A DNA stretch of 64,000 nt from Euptelea pleiosperma. Taxonomy: Eukaryota > Streptophyta > Magnoliopsida > Ranunculales > Eupteleaceae. Position 1 is the first letter of the stretch. Each line of letters opens with the position of its first letter. The translations under genes and the position numbers were made by a program. The notes beneath the pieces were generated by a model. It searched no databases and was not told the DNA's origin. It was given only the letters and a program-made list of their open reading frames with translations. This document shows, piece by piece, positions 49,305 through 61,435 of the stretch. The stretch is from NCBI GenBank assembly GCA_035048495.1, contig CM068545.1, positions 45,936,450 through 46,000,449 on the forward strand, read 5' to 3'.

Positions 49305-52075
49305 CTAAGTCAAATTACGAGATCCGGTTGTGCAAATGAAACTAGTTATAAGCTTGGGAATGTAACGCACAAACTGAGTCCAATTAGGGTCATTGAAGCA
49401 CGAATGCGGTAAACCTGTTCCGACAGTCCCGAATCTTGTTCCAACACTTCAAATGTGTTGAAACAATTGTAATAGAAGATATTGAGTCAAATTACGAAGT
49501 CCGATTGCGAAAAAGTAAGTAATTATAGGCTTAGGAATGTAACAAACAAATTGAGTCCAATTAAAGACGTTGACGAACGGATGGAGCAAACTTCTTCCGA
49601 CTGTCCTAAATCTTGTTCCAACACTTCAAATGTGTTGAAATAATAGTAATGGAAGAGTTTGAGTCAAATTATGGGGTCCGGTTGCGAAAAAGTCACTAGT
49701 TATAGGCTTCGGAATGCAACACACAAACTGAGTCCAATTAGCGACATTGACGCACGGATGGAGCAAAATTGTTTCGACTGTCCCGAATCTTTTTCAAACA
49801 CTGCAAATGTGTTGAAACATTAGTAATAGAAGAGTTTGAGTCAAATTACGAGGTCCGGTTGCACAAAAGTCACTAGTTATAGGCTTCGGAATGTAACAAA
49901 CAAACTGAGTCCAATTAGAGACATTGACGCACGGATGGAGCAAACTTGTTTCGATTGTCCCGAATCTTGTTCCAAGACTTTAAATGTGTTGAAACAATTG
50001 CAATGGAACAGATTGAGTCAAAGTACGAGATCCGGTTGCGAAAAAGTCACTTGTTATAAGCTTAGGAGTGTAACGCACAAACTGAGTCCAATTATAGTCA
50101 TTGACGCACGAACGGAGCAAACTTGTTCCGACTTTCCCGAATCCTGTTCCAAGTCTTCAAATGTGTTAAAACAATTGTAATAGAAGATATTGAGTCAAAT
50201 TACGAGGTCCGGTTGTGAAAAAGTCACTAGTTATAAGCTAAGGAATGTAACGCACAAACTGAGTCCAATTAGAGTCATTGACGCACGAATGGGGCAAACT
50301 TGTTCCGACAGTCCCGAATCTTGTTCAACACTTCAAATGTGTTAAAACAATTGTAATACAAGATATTGAGCCAAAATACGAAGTCCGGATACGAAAAAGT
50401 CAGTAATTATAGGCTTAGGAATGTAACACCCAAACTGAGTCCAATTAGAGACATTGACGAACGAATGGAGCAAACTTGTTCCGACTGTCCCGAATCTTTT
50501 TTCAACAGTTCAAATGTGTTAAAACAATTGTAATGGAAGATATTGAGTCAAATTACAATGTCCGGTTGTGCAAAAGTCACTAGTTATAAGCTTGGGAATG
50601 TAACGCACAAACTGAGTCCAATTGGAGTCATTTACGCACAAATGGGGCAAACTTGTTCCGACAGTCCCGAATCTTGTTCAACACTTCAAATGTGTTAAAA
50701 CAATTGTACTACAAGATATTGAGCCAAAATACGAAGTCCGGATACGAAAAAGTCAGTAATTATAGGCTTAGGAATGTAACACCCAAACTGAGTCCAATTA
50801 GAGACATTGACGAACGAATGGAGCAAACTTGTTCCGACTGTCCCGAATCTTTTTTCAACAGTTCAAATGTGTTAAAACAATTGTAATGGAAGATATTGAG
50901 TCAAATTACGAGGTCCGTTTGTGCAAAAGTCACTAGTTATAAGCTTGGGAATGTAACGCACAAACTGAGTCCAATTGGAGTCATTTACGCACGAATGGGG
51001 TAAACTTGTTCCGACAGTCCCGAATCTTGTTCCGACACATCAAATGCGTTAAAACAATTGTAATAGAAGATATTGAGTCAAATTACGGATTCCGATTGCG
51101 AAAAAGTAAGTAATTATAGGCTTAGGAATGTAACACACAAATTGAGTCCAATTAGAGACATTGACGAACGGATGGAGCAAACTTCTTTCGACTGTCCCAA
51201 ATCTTGTTAATACACTTCAAATGTGTTGAAACAATAGTAATGGAAGAGTTTGAGTCAAATTACAGGGTCCGGTTGCGAAAAAGTCACTAGTTATAGGCTT
51301 CGGAATGTAACACACAAACTGAGTCCAAATAGAGACATTGACGCACGGATGGAGCAAAATTGTTGCGACTGTCCCGAATCTTTTTCAAACACTTCAAATG
51401 TGTTGAAACAATAGTAATGGAAGAGTTTGAGTCAAATTACGATGTCCGGTTGCACAAAAGTCACTAGTTTTAGGCTTCAGAATGTAACAACCAAGCTGAG
51501 TCCAATTAGAGTCATTGACGCACGGATGGAACAAACTTGTTTCAACTATCCCGATTCTTGTTCCAACACTTCAAATGTGTTAAAACAATTATAATAGAAG
51601 ATATTGAGTCAAATTACGAAGTCCGATTGTGAAAAAGTCAATAACAAACTTGTTCCAATTGTCCCGAATCTTGTTCCAACACTTCAAATGTGTTGAAACA
51701 ATTACGATGGAAGAGATTGAGTCAAATTACGAGGTCCGGTTGTGCAAAACTCACTAGTTATAAGCTTTGGAATGTGACGCACAAACTGAGTCCAATTAGA
51801 GTCATTGATGCACGAATGGGACAAACTTGTTCCTGTAGTCCCGAATCTTGTTCTAACACTTCAAATGTGTTAAAAAAATTCTAATAGAAGATATTGAGTG
51901 AAATTACGAAGTCTGGTTGCGAAAAAGTCAGTAATTATAGGCTTAGGAATGTAACACCCAATCTGAGTCCAATTAGAGACATTGACGAACGAATGGAGCA
52001 AACTCGTTCCGACTGTCCCGAATCTTTTTTCAACAGTTCAAATGTGTTGAAACAATTGTAATGGAAGATACTAAG
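49305..52075. repeat. Satellite HOR 13: 16-mer after LTR 5, ending at an empty LTR site
   Basis: The first 2.2 kb matches HORs 10-12. From about 51.47 kb it departs: AGTTTTAGGC near 51467, GAGTCCAATTAG instead of GAGTCAAATTAG near 51498, GTCCGATTGTG near 51623, TTACGATGG near 51703, and GGCTTAGGAATG with CAATCTGAG in M14. It ends at CTAAG (52071-52075) followed directly by TCAAATTAC, an uninterrupted form of the insertion site. Confidence 0.85.
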
Positions 52076-54197
52076 TCAAATTACGAGATCCGGTTGTGCA
52101 AATGAAACTAGTTATAAGCTTGGGAATGTAACGCACAAACTGAGTCCAATTAGGGTCATTGACGCACGAATGCGGTAAACCTGTTCCGACAGTCCCGAAT
52201 CTTGTTCCAACACTTCAAATGTGTTGAAACAATTGTAATAGAAGATATTGAGTCAAATTACGAAGTCCGATTGCGAAAAAGTAAGTAATTATAGGCTTAG
52301 GAATGTAACAAACAAATTGAGTCCAATTAAAGACGTTGACGAACGGATGGAGCAAACTTCTTCCGACTGTCCTAAATCTTGTTCCAACACTTCAAATGTG
52401 TTGAAATAATAGTAATGGAAGAGTTTGAGTCAAATTACGGGGTCCGGTTGCGAAAAAGTCACTAGTTATAGGCTTCGAAATGCAACACACAAACTGAGTC
52501 CAATTAGCGACATTGACGCACGGATGGAGCAAAATTGTTTCGACTGTCCCGAATCTTTTTCAAACACTGCAAATGTGTTGAAACATTAGTAATAAAAGAG
52601 TTTGAGTCAAATTACGAGGTCCGGTTGCACAAAAGTCACTAGTTATAGGCTTCGGAATGTAACAAACAAACTGAGTCCAATTAGAGACATTGACGCACGG
52701 ATGGAGCAAACTTGTTTCGACTATCCCGAATCTTGTTCCAAGACTTTAAATGTGTTGAAACAATTGCAATGGAACAGATTGAGTCAAATTTCGAGATCCG
52801 GTTGCGAAAAATTCACTTGTTATAAGCTTAGGAGTGTAACGCACAAACTGAGTCCAATTATAGTCATTGACGCACGAACGGAGCAAACTTGTTCCGACTG
52901 TCCCGAATCTTGTTCCAAGTCTTCAAATGTGTTAAAACAATTGTAATAGAAGATATTGAGTCAAATTACGAGGTCCGGTTGTGAAAAAGTCACTAGTTAT
53001 AAGCTAAGGAATGTAACGCACAAACTGAGTCCAATTAGAGTCATTGACGCACGGATGGGGCAAACTTGTTCCGACAGTCCCGAATCTTGTTCAACACTTC
53101 AAATGTGTTAAAACAATTGTAATACAAGATATTGAACCAAAATACGAAGTCCGGATACGAAAAAGTCAGTAATTATAGGCTTAGGAATGTAACACCCAAA
53201 CTGAGTCCAATTAGAGACATTGACGAACGAATGGAGCAAACTTGTTCCGACTGTGCCGAATCTTTTTTCAACAGTTCAAATATGTTAAAACAATTGTAAT
53301 GGAAGATATTGAGTCAAATTACGAGGTCCGGTTGTGCAAAAGTCACTAGTTATAAGCTTGGGAATGTAATGCAGAAACTGAGTCCAATTGGAGTCATTTA
53401 CGCACGAATGGGGCAAACTTGTTCCGACAGTCCCGAATCTTGTTCAACACTTCAAATGTGTTAAAACAATTGTAATACAAGATATTGAGCCAAAATACGA
53501 AGTCCGGATACGAAAAAGTCAGTAATTATAGGCTTAGGAATGTAACACCCAAACTGAGTCCAATTAGAGACATTGACGAACGAATGGAGCAAACTTGTTC
53601 CGACTGTCCCGAATCTTTTTTCAACAGTTCAAATGTGTTAAAACAATTGTAATGGAAGATATTGAGTCAAATTACGAGGTCCGGTTGTGCAAAAGTCACT
53701 AGTTATATGCTTCGGAATGTAACGCACAAACTGAGTCCAATTGGAGTCATTTACGCACGAATGGGGTAAACTTGTTCCGACAGTCCCGAATCTTGTTCCA
53801 ACATATCAAATGCGTTAAAACAATTATAATAGAAGATATTGAGTCAAATTACGGATTCCGATTGCGAAAAAGTAAGTAATTATAGGCTTAGGAATGTAAC
53901 ACACAAATTGAGTCCAATTAGAGACATTGACGAACGGGTGGAGCAAACTTCTTTCGACTGTCCCAAATCTTGTTCATACACTTCAAATGTGTTGAAACAA
54001 TAGTAATGGAAGAGTTTGAGTCAAATTACAGGGTCCGGTTGCGAAAAAGTCACTAGTTATAGGCTTCGGAATGTAACACACAAACTGAGTCCTAATAGAG
54101 ACATTGACCCACGGATGGAGCAAAATTGTTGCGACTGTCCCGAATCTTTTTCAAACACTTCAAATGTGTTGAAACAATTGTAATGGAAGATACTAAG
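52076..54197. repeat. Satellite HOR 14: 12-mer with duplicated M7-M8 but no LTR, 2122 bp
   Basis: Order M1-M6, M7-M8 twice, M9, M10, with M10 fused directly to the M14 tail near 54170. M11-M13 and most of M14 are therefore missing (644 bp = 3x177+113). The M7-M8 duplication without an LTR shows that this HOR type also exists free of the insertion. Confidence 0.78.
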
Positions 54198-56610
54198 TCA
54201 AATTACGAGATCCGGTTGTGCAAATGAAACTAGTTATAAGCTTGGGAATGTAACGCACAAGCTGAGTCCAATTAGGGTCATTGACGCACGAATGCGGTAA
54301 ACCTGTTCCGACAGTCCCGAATCTTGTTCCAACACTTCAAATGTGTTGAAACAATTGTAATAGAAGATATTGAGTCAAATTACGAAGTCCGATTGCGAAA
54401 AAGTAAGTAATTATAGGCTTAGGAATGTAACAAACAAATTGAGTCCAATTAAAGACGTTGACGAACGGATGGAGCAAACTTCTTCCGACTGTCCTAAATC
54501 TTGTTCCAACACTTCAAATGTGTTGAAATAATAGTAATGGAAGAGTTTGAGTCAAATTACGGGGTCCGGTTGCGAAAAAGTCACTAGTTATAGGCTTCGG
54601 AATGCAACATGCAAACTGAGTCCAATTAGCGACATTGACGCACGGATGGAGCAAAATTGTTTCGACTGTCCCGAATCTTTTTCAAACACTGCAAATGTGT
54701 TGAAACATTAGTAATAGAAGAGTTTGAGTCAAATTACGAGGTCCGGTTGCACAAAAGTCACTAGTTATAGGCTTCGGAATGTAACAAACAAACTGAGTCC
54801 AATTAGAGACATTGACGCACGGATGGAGCAAACTTGTTTCGATTGTCCCGAATCTTGTTCCAAGACTTTAAATGTGTTGAAACAATTGCAATGGAACAGA
54901 TTGAGTCAAATTACGAGATCCGGTTGCGAAAAAGTCACTTGTTATAAGCTTAGGAGTGTAACGCACAAACTGAGTCCAATTATAGTCATTGACGCACGAA
55001 CGGAGCAAACTTGTTCCGACTTTCCCGAATCTTGTTCCAAGTCTTCAAATGTGTTAAAACAATTGTAATAGAAGATATTGAGTCAAATTACGAGGCCCGG
55101 TTGTGAAAAAGTCACTAGTTATAAGCTAAGGAATGTAACGCACAAACTGAGTCCAATTAGAGTCATTGACGCACGAATGGGGCAAACTTGTTCCGACAGT
55201 CCCGAATCTTGTTCAACACTTCAAATGTGTTAAAACAATTGTAATACAAGATATTGAGCCAAAATACGAAGTCCGGATACGAAAAAGTCAGTAATTATAG
55301 GCTTAGGAATGTAACACCCAAACTGAGTCCAATTAGAGACATTGACGAACGAATGGAGCCAACTTGTTCCGACTGTCCCGAATCTTTTTTCAACAGTTCA
55401 AATGTGTTAAAACAATTGTAATGGAAGATATTGAGTCAAATTACGAGGTCCGGTTGTGCAAAAGTCACTAGTTATAAGCTTGGGAATGTAACGCACAAAC
55501 TGAGTCCAATTGGAGTCATTTACGCACGAATGGGGTAAACTTGTTCCGACAGTCCCAAATCTTGTTCCAACACATCAAATGCGTTAAAAAAATTATAATA
55601 GAAGATATTGAGTCAAATTACGGATTCCGATTGCGAAAAAGTAAGTACTTATAAGCTTAGGAATGTAACACACAAATTGAGTCCAATTAGAGACATTGAC
55701 GAACGGATGGAGCAAACTTCTTTCGACTGTCCCAAATCTTGTTCATACACTTCAAATGTGTTGAACCAATAGTAATGGAAGAGTTTGAGTCAAATTACAG
55801 GGTCCGGTTGCGAAAAAGTCACTAGTTATAGGCTTCGGAATGTAACACACAAACTGAGTCCAAATGGAGACATTGACGCACGGATGTAGCAAAATTGTTG
55901 CGACTGTCCCGAATCTTTTTCAAACACTTCAAATGTGTTGAAACAATAGTAATGGAAGAGTTTGAGTCAAATTACGATGTCCGGTTGCACAAAAGTCACT
56001 AGTTATAGGCTTCGGAATGTAACAACCAAACTGAGTCCAATTACAGTCATTGACGCACGGATGGAACAAACTTGTTTCAACTATCCCGATTCTTGTTCCA
56101 ACACTTCAAATGTGTTAAAACAATTATAATAGAAGATATTGAGTCAAATTACGAAGTCCGGTTGTGAAAAAGTCAATAACAAACTTGTTCCGATTGTCCC
56201 GAATCTTGTTCCAACACTTCAGATGTGTTGAAACAATTACAATGGAAGAGATTGAGTCAAATTACGAGGTCCGGTTGTGCAAAACTCACTAGTTATAAGC
56301 TTTGGAATGTGACACACAAACTGAGTCCAATTAGAGTCATTGATGCACGAATGGGACAAACTTGTTCCTATAGTCCCGAATCTTTTTCTAACACTTCAAA
56401 TGTGTTAAAACAATTCTAATAGAAGATATTGAGTGAAATTACGAAGTCTGGTTGCGAAAAAGTCAGTAATTATAGGCTTAGGAATGTAACACCCAATCTG
56501 AGTCCAATTAGAGACATTGACGAACGAATGGAGCAAACTTGTTCCGACTGTCCCGAATCTTTTTTCAACAGTTCAAATGTGTTGAAACAATTGTAATGGA
56601 AGATACTAAG
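54198..56610. repeat. Satellite HOR 15: canonical 14-mer, 2413 bp
   Basis: M1 to M14, each once, with the 176-bp M6/M7 step and the 113-bp M12. It is the clearest reference copy of the plain HOR. Confidence 0.85.
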
Positions 56611-59022
56611 TCAAATTACGAGATCCGGTTGTGCAAATGAAACTAGTTATAAGCTTGGGAATGTAACGCACAAACTGAGTCCAATTAGGGTCATTGACGC
56701 ACGAATGCGGTAAACCTGTTCCGACAGTCCCAAATCTTGTTCCAACACTTCAAATGTGTTGAAACAATTGTAATAGAAGATATTGAGTCAAATTACGAAG
56801 TCCGATTGCGAAAAAATAAGTAATTATAGGCTTAGGAATGTAACAAACAAATTGAGTCCAATTAAAGACGTTGACGAACGGATGGAGCAAACTTCTTCCG
56901 ACTGTCCTAAATCTTGTTCCAACACTTCAAATGTGTTGAAATAATAGTAATGGAAGAGTTTGAGTCAAATTACGGGGTCCGGTTGCGAAAAAGTCACTAG
57001 TTATAGGCTTCGGAATTGAACACACAAACTGAGTCCAATTAGCGACATTGACGCACGGATGGAGCAAAATTGTTTCGACTGTCCCGAATCTTTTTCAAAC
57101 ACTGCAAATGTGTTGAAACATTAGTAATAGAAGAGTTTGAGTCAAATTACGAGGTCCGGTTGCACAAAAGTCACTAGTTATAGGCTTCGGAATGTAACAA
57201 ACAAACTGAGTCCAATTAGAGACATTGACGCACGGATGGAGCAAACTTGTTTCGACTGTCCCGAATCTTGTTCCAAGACTTTAAATGTGTTGAAACAATT
57301 GCAATGGAACAGATTGAGTCAAATTACGAGATCCGGTTGCGAAAAAGTCACTTGTTATAAGCTTAGGAGTGTAACGCACAAACTGAGTCCAATTATAGTC
57401 ATTGACGCACGAACGGAGCAAACTTCTTCCGACTGTCCCGAATCTTGTTCCAAGTCTTCAAATGTGTTAAAAGAATTGTAATAGAAGATATTGAGTCAAA
57501 TTACGAGGTCCGGTGTGAAAAAGTCACTAGTTATAAGCTAAGGAATGTAACGCACAAACTGAGTCCAATTAGAGTCATTGACGCACGAATGGGGCAAACT
57601 TGTTCCGACAGTCCCGAATCTTGTTCAACACTTCAAATGTGTTAAAACAATTGTAATACAAGATATTGAGCCAAAATACGAAGTCCGGATACGTAAAAGT
57701 CAGTAATTATAGGCTTAGGAATGTAACACCCAAACTGAGTCCAATTAGAGACATTGACGAACGAATGGAGCAAACTTGTTCCGACTGTCCCGAATCTTTT
57801 TTCAACAGTTCAAATGTGTTAAAACAATTGTAATGGAAGATATTGAGTCAAATTACGAGGTCCGGTTGTGCAAAAGTCAATAGTTATAAGCTTGGGAATG
57901 TAACGCACAAACTGAGTCCAATTGGAGTCATTTACGCACGAATGGGGTAAACTTGTTCCGACAGTCCCGAATCTTGTTCCAACACATCAAATGCGTTAAA
58001 ACAATTGTAATATAAGATATTGAGTCAAATTACGGATTCCGATTGCGAAAAAGTAAGTAATTATAGGCTTAGGAATGTAACACACAAATTGAGTCCAATT
58101 AGAGACATTGACGACCGGATGGAGCAAAGTTCTTTCGACTGTCCCAAATCTTGTTCATACACTTCAAATGTGTTGAACCAATAGTAATGGAAGAGTTTGA
58201 GTCAAATTACAGGGTCCGGTTGCGAAAAAGTCACTAGTTATAGGCTTCGGAATGTAACACACAAACTGAGTCCAAATAGAGACATTGACGCACGGATGGA
58301 GCAAAATTGTTGCGACTGTCCCGAATCTTTTTCAAACACTTCAAATGTGTTGAAACAATAGTAATGGAAGAGTTTGAGTCAAATTACGATGTCCGGTTGC
58401 ACAAAAGTCACTAGTTATAGGCTTCGGAATGTAACAACCAAACTGAGTCCAATTAGAGTCATTGACGCACGGATGGAACAAACTTGTTTCAACTATCCCG
58501 ATTCTTGTTCCAACACTTCAAATGTGTTAAAACAATTATAATAGAAGATATTGAGTCAAATTACGAAGTCCGGTTGTGAAAAAGTCAATAACAAACTTGT
58601 TCCGATTGTCCCGAATCTTGTTCCAACACTTCAAATGTGTTGAAACAATTACAATGGAAGAGATTGAGTCAAATTACGAGGTCCGGTTGTGCAAAACTCA
58701 CTAGTTATAAGCTTTGGAATGTGACGCACAAACTGAGTCCAATTAGAGTCATTGATTCACGAATGGGACAAACTTGTTCCTATAGTCCCGAATCTTTTTC
58801 TAACACTTCAAATGTGTTAAAACAATTCTAATAGAAGATATTGAGTGAAATTACGAAGTCTGGTTGCGAAAAAGTCAGTAATTATAGGCTTAGGAATGTA
58901 ACACCCAATCTGAGTCCAATTAGAGACATTGACGAACGAATGGAGCAAACTTGTTCCGACTGTCCCGAGTCTTTTTTCAACAGTTCAAATGTGTTGAAAC
59001 AATTGTAATGGAAGATACTAAG
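56611..59022. repeat. Satellite HOR 16: canonical 14-mer, 2412 bp
   Basis: Box positions 57141, 57318, 57495, 57670, 57847, 58024, 58201, 58378, 58555, 58668, 58845 and 59022 give steps of 177 except 175 (M6, with a lost T in CCGGTGTG near 57514 plus the usual 1-bp loss) and 113 (M12). Confidence 0.87.
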
Positions 59023-61435
59023 TCAAATTACGAGATCCGGTTGTGCAAATGAAACTAGTTATAAGCTTGGGAATGTAACGCCCAAACTGAGTCCAATTAG
59101 GGTCATTGACGCACGAATGCGGTAAACCTGTTCCGACAGTCCCGAATCTTGTTCCAACACTTCAAATGTGTTGAAACAATTGTAATAGAAGATATTGAGT
59201 CAAATTACGAAGTCCGATTGCGAAAAAGTAAGTAATTATAGGCTTAGGAATGTAACAAACAAATTGAGTCCAATTAAAGACGTTGACGAACGGATGGAGC
59301 AAACTTCTTCCGACTGTCCTAAATCTTGTTCCAACACTTCAAATGTGTTGAAATAATAGTAATGGAAGAGTTTGAGTCAAATTACGGGGTCCGGTTGCGA
59401 AAAAGTCACTAGTTATAGGCTTCGGAATTGAACACACAAACTGAGTCCAATTAGCGACATTGACGCACGGATGGAGCAAAATTGTTTCGACTGTCCCGAA
59501 TCTTTTTCAAACACTGCAAATGTGTTGAAACATTAGTAATAGAAGAGTTTGAGTCAAATTACGAGGTCCGGTTGCACAAAAGTCACTAGTTATAGGCTTC
59601 GGAATGTAACAAACAAACTGAGTCCAATTAGAGACATTGACGCACGGATGGAGCAAACTTGTTTCGACTGTCCCGAATCTTGTTCCAAGACTTTAAATGT
59701 GTTGAAACAATTGCAATGGAACAGATTGAGTCAAATTACGAGATCCGGTTGCGAAAAAGTCACTTGTTATAAGCTTAGGAGTGTAACGCACAAACTGAGT
59801 CCAATTATAGTCATTGACGCACGAACGGAGCAAACTTGTTCCGACTGTCCCGAATCTTGTTCCAAGTCTTCAAATGTGTTAAAACAATTGTAATAGAAGA
59901 TATTGAGTCAAATTACGAGGTCCGGTTGTGAAAAAGTCACTAGTTATAAGCTAAGGAATGTAACGCACAAACTGTGTCCAATTAGAGTCATTGACGCACG
60001 AATGGGGCAAACTTGTTCCGACAGTCCCGAATCTTGTTCAACACTTCAAATGTGTTAAAACAATTGTAATACAAGATATTGAGCCAAAATACGAAGTCCA
60101 GATACGAAAAAGTCAGTAATTATAGGCTTAGGAATGTAACACCCAAACTGAGTCCAATTAGAGACATTGACGAACGAATGGAGCAAACTTGTTCCGACTG
60201 TCCCGAATCTTTTTTCAACAGTTCAAATGTGTTAAAACAATTGTAATGGAAGATATTGAGTCAAATTACGAGGTCCGGTTGTGCAAAAGTCAATAGTTAT
60301 AAGCTTGGGAATGTAACGCACAAACTGAGTCCAATTGGAGTCATTTACGCACGAATGGGGTAAACTTGTTCCGACAGTCCCGAATCTTGTTCCAACACAT
60401 CAAATGCGTTAAAACAATTGTAATAGAAGATATTGAGTCAAATTACGGCTTCCGATTGCGAAAAAGTAAGTAATTATAGGCTTAGGAATGTAACACACAA
60501 ATTGAGTCCAATTAGAGACATTGACGAACGGATGGAGCAAACTTCTTTCGACTGTCCCAAATCTTGTTCATACACTTCAAATGTGTTGAACCAATAGTAA
60601 TGGAAGAGTTTGAGTCAAATTACAGGGTCCGGTTGCGAAAAAGTCACTAGTTATAGGCTTCGGAATGTAACACACAAACTGAGTCCAAATAGAGACATTG
60701 ACGCACGGATGGAGCAAAATTGTTGCGACTGTCCCGAATCTTTTTCAAACACTTCAAATGTGTTGAAACAATAGTAATGGAAGAGTTTGAGTCAAATTAC
60801 GATGTCCGGTTGCACAAAAGTCACTAGTTATAGGCTTCGGAATGTAACAACCAAACTGAGTCCAATTAGAGTCATTGACGCACGGATGGAACAAACTTGT
60901 TTCAACTATCCCGATTCTTGTTCCAACACTTCAAATGTGTTAAAACAATTATAATAGAAGATATTGAGTCAAATTACGAAGTCCGGTTGTGAAAAAGTCA
61001 ATAACAAACTTGTTCCGATTGTCCCGAATCTTGTTCCAACACTTCAGATGTGTTGAAACAATTACAATGGAAGAGATTGAGTCAAATTACGAGGTCCGGT
61101 TGTGCAAAACTCACTAGTTATAAGCTTTGGAATGTGACACACAAACTGAGTCCAATTAGAGTCATTGATGCACGAATGGGACAAACTTGTTCCTATAGTC
61201 CCGAATCTTTTTCTAACACTTCAAATGTGTTAAAACAATTCTAATAGAAGATATTGAGTGAAATTACGAAGTCTGGTTGCGAAAAAGTCAGTAATTATAG
61301 GCTTAGGAATGTAACACCCAATCTGAGTCCAATTAGAGACATTGACGAACGAATGGAGCAAACTTGTTCCGACTGTCCCGAATCTTTTTTCAACAGTTCA
61401 AATGTGTTGAAACAATTGTAATGGAAGATACTAAG
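59023..61435. repeat. Satellite HOR 17: canonical 14-mer, 2413 bp
   Basis: M1 to M14 as in HOR 15. M3 has GGAATTGAACAC in place of GGAATGTAACAC near 59423, a variant shared with HORs 16 and 18. Confidence 0.86.

Larger units (their letters stand above)
18535..51470. repeat. Five tandem 6587-bp LTR-plus-satellite units (amplified domain)
   Basis: Every landmark recurs at exactly 6587 bp: LTR starts 19141, 25728, 32315, 38902 and 45489, with matching satellite variants. Each unit is 3816 bp of LTR, 5 bp of duplicated target and 2766 bp of 16-mer HOR. The right limit, about 51.47-51.5 kb, is where HOR 13 stops matching. The left limit is set by counting back five units and agrees with unit-type variants appearing in HOR 8 near 18.54 kb. 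Confidence 0.85.
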
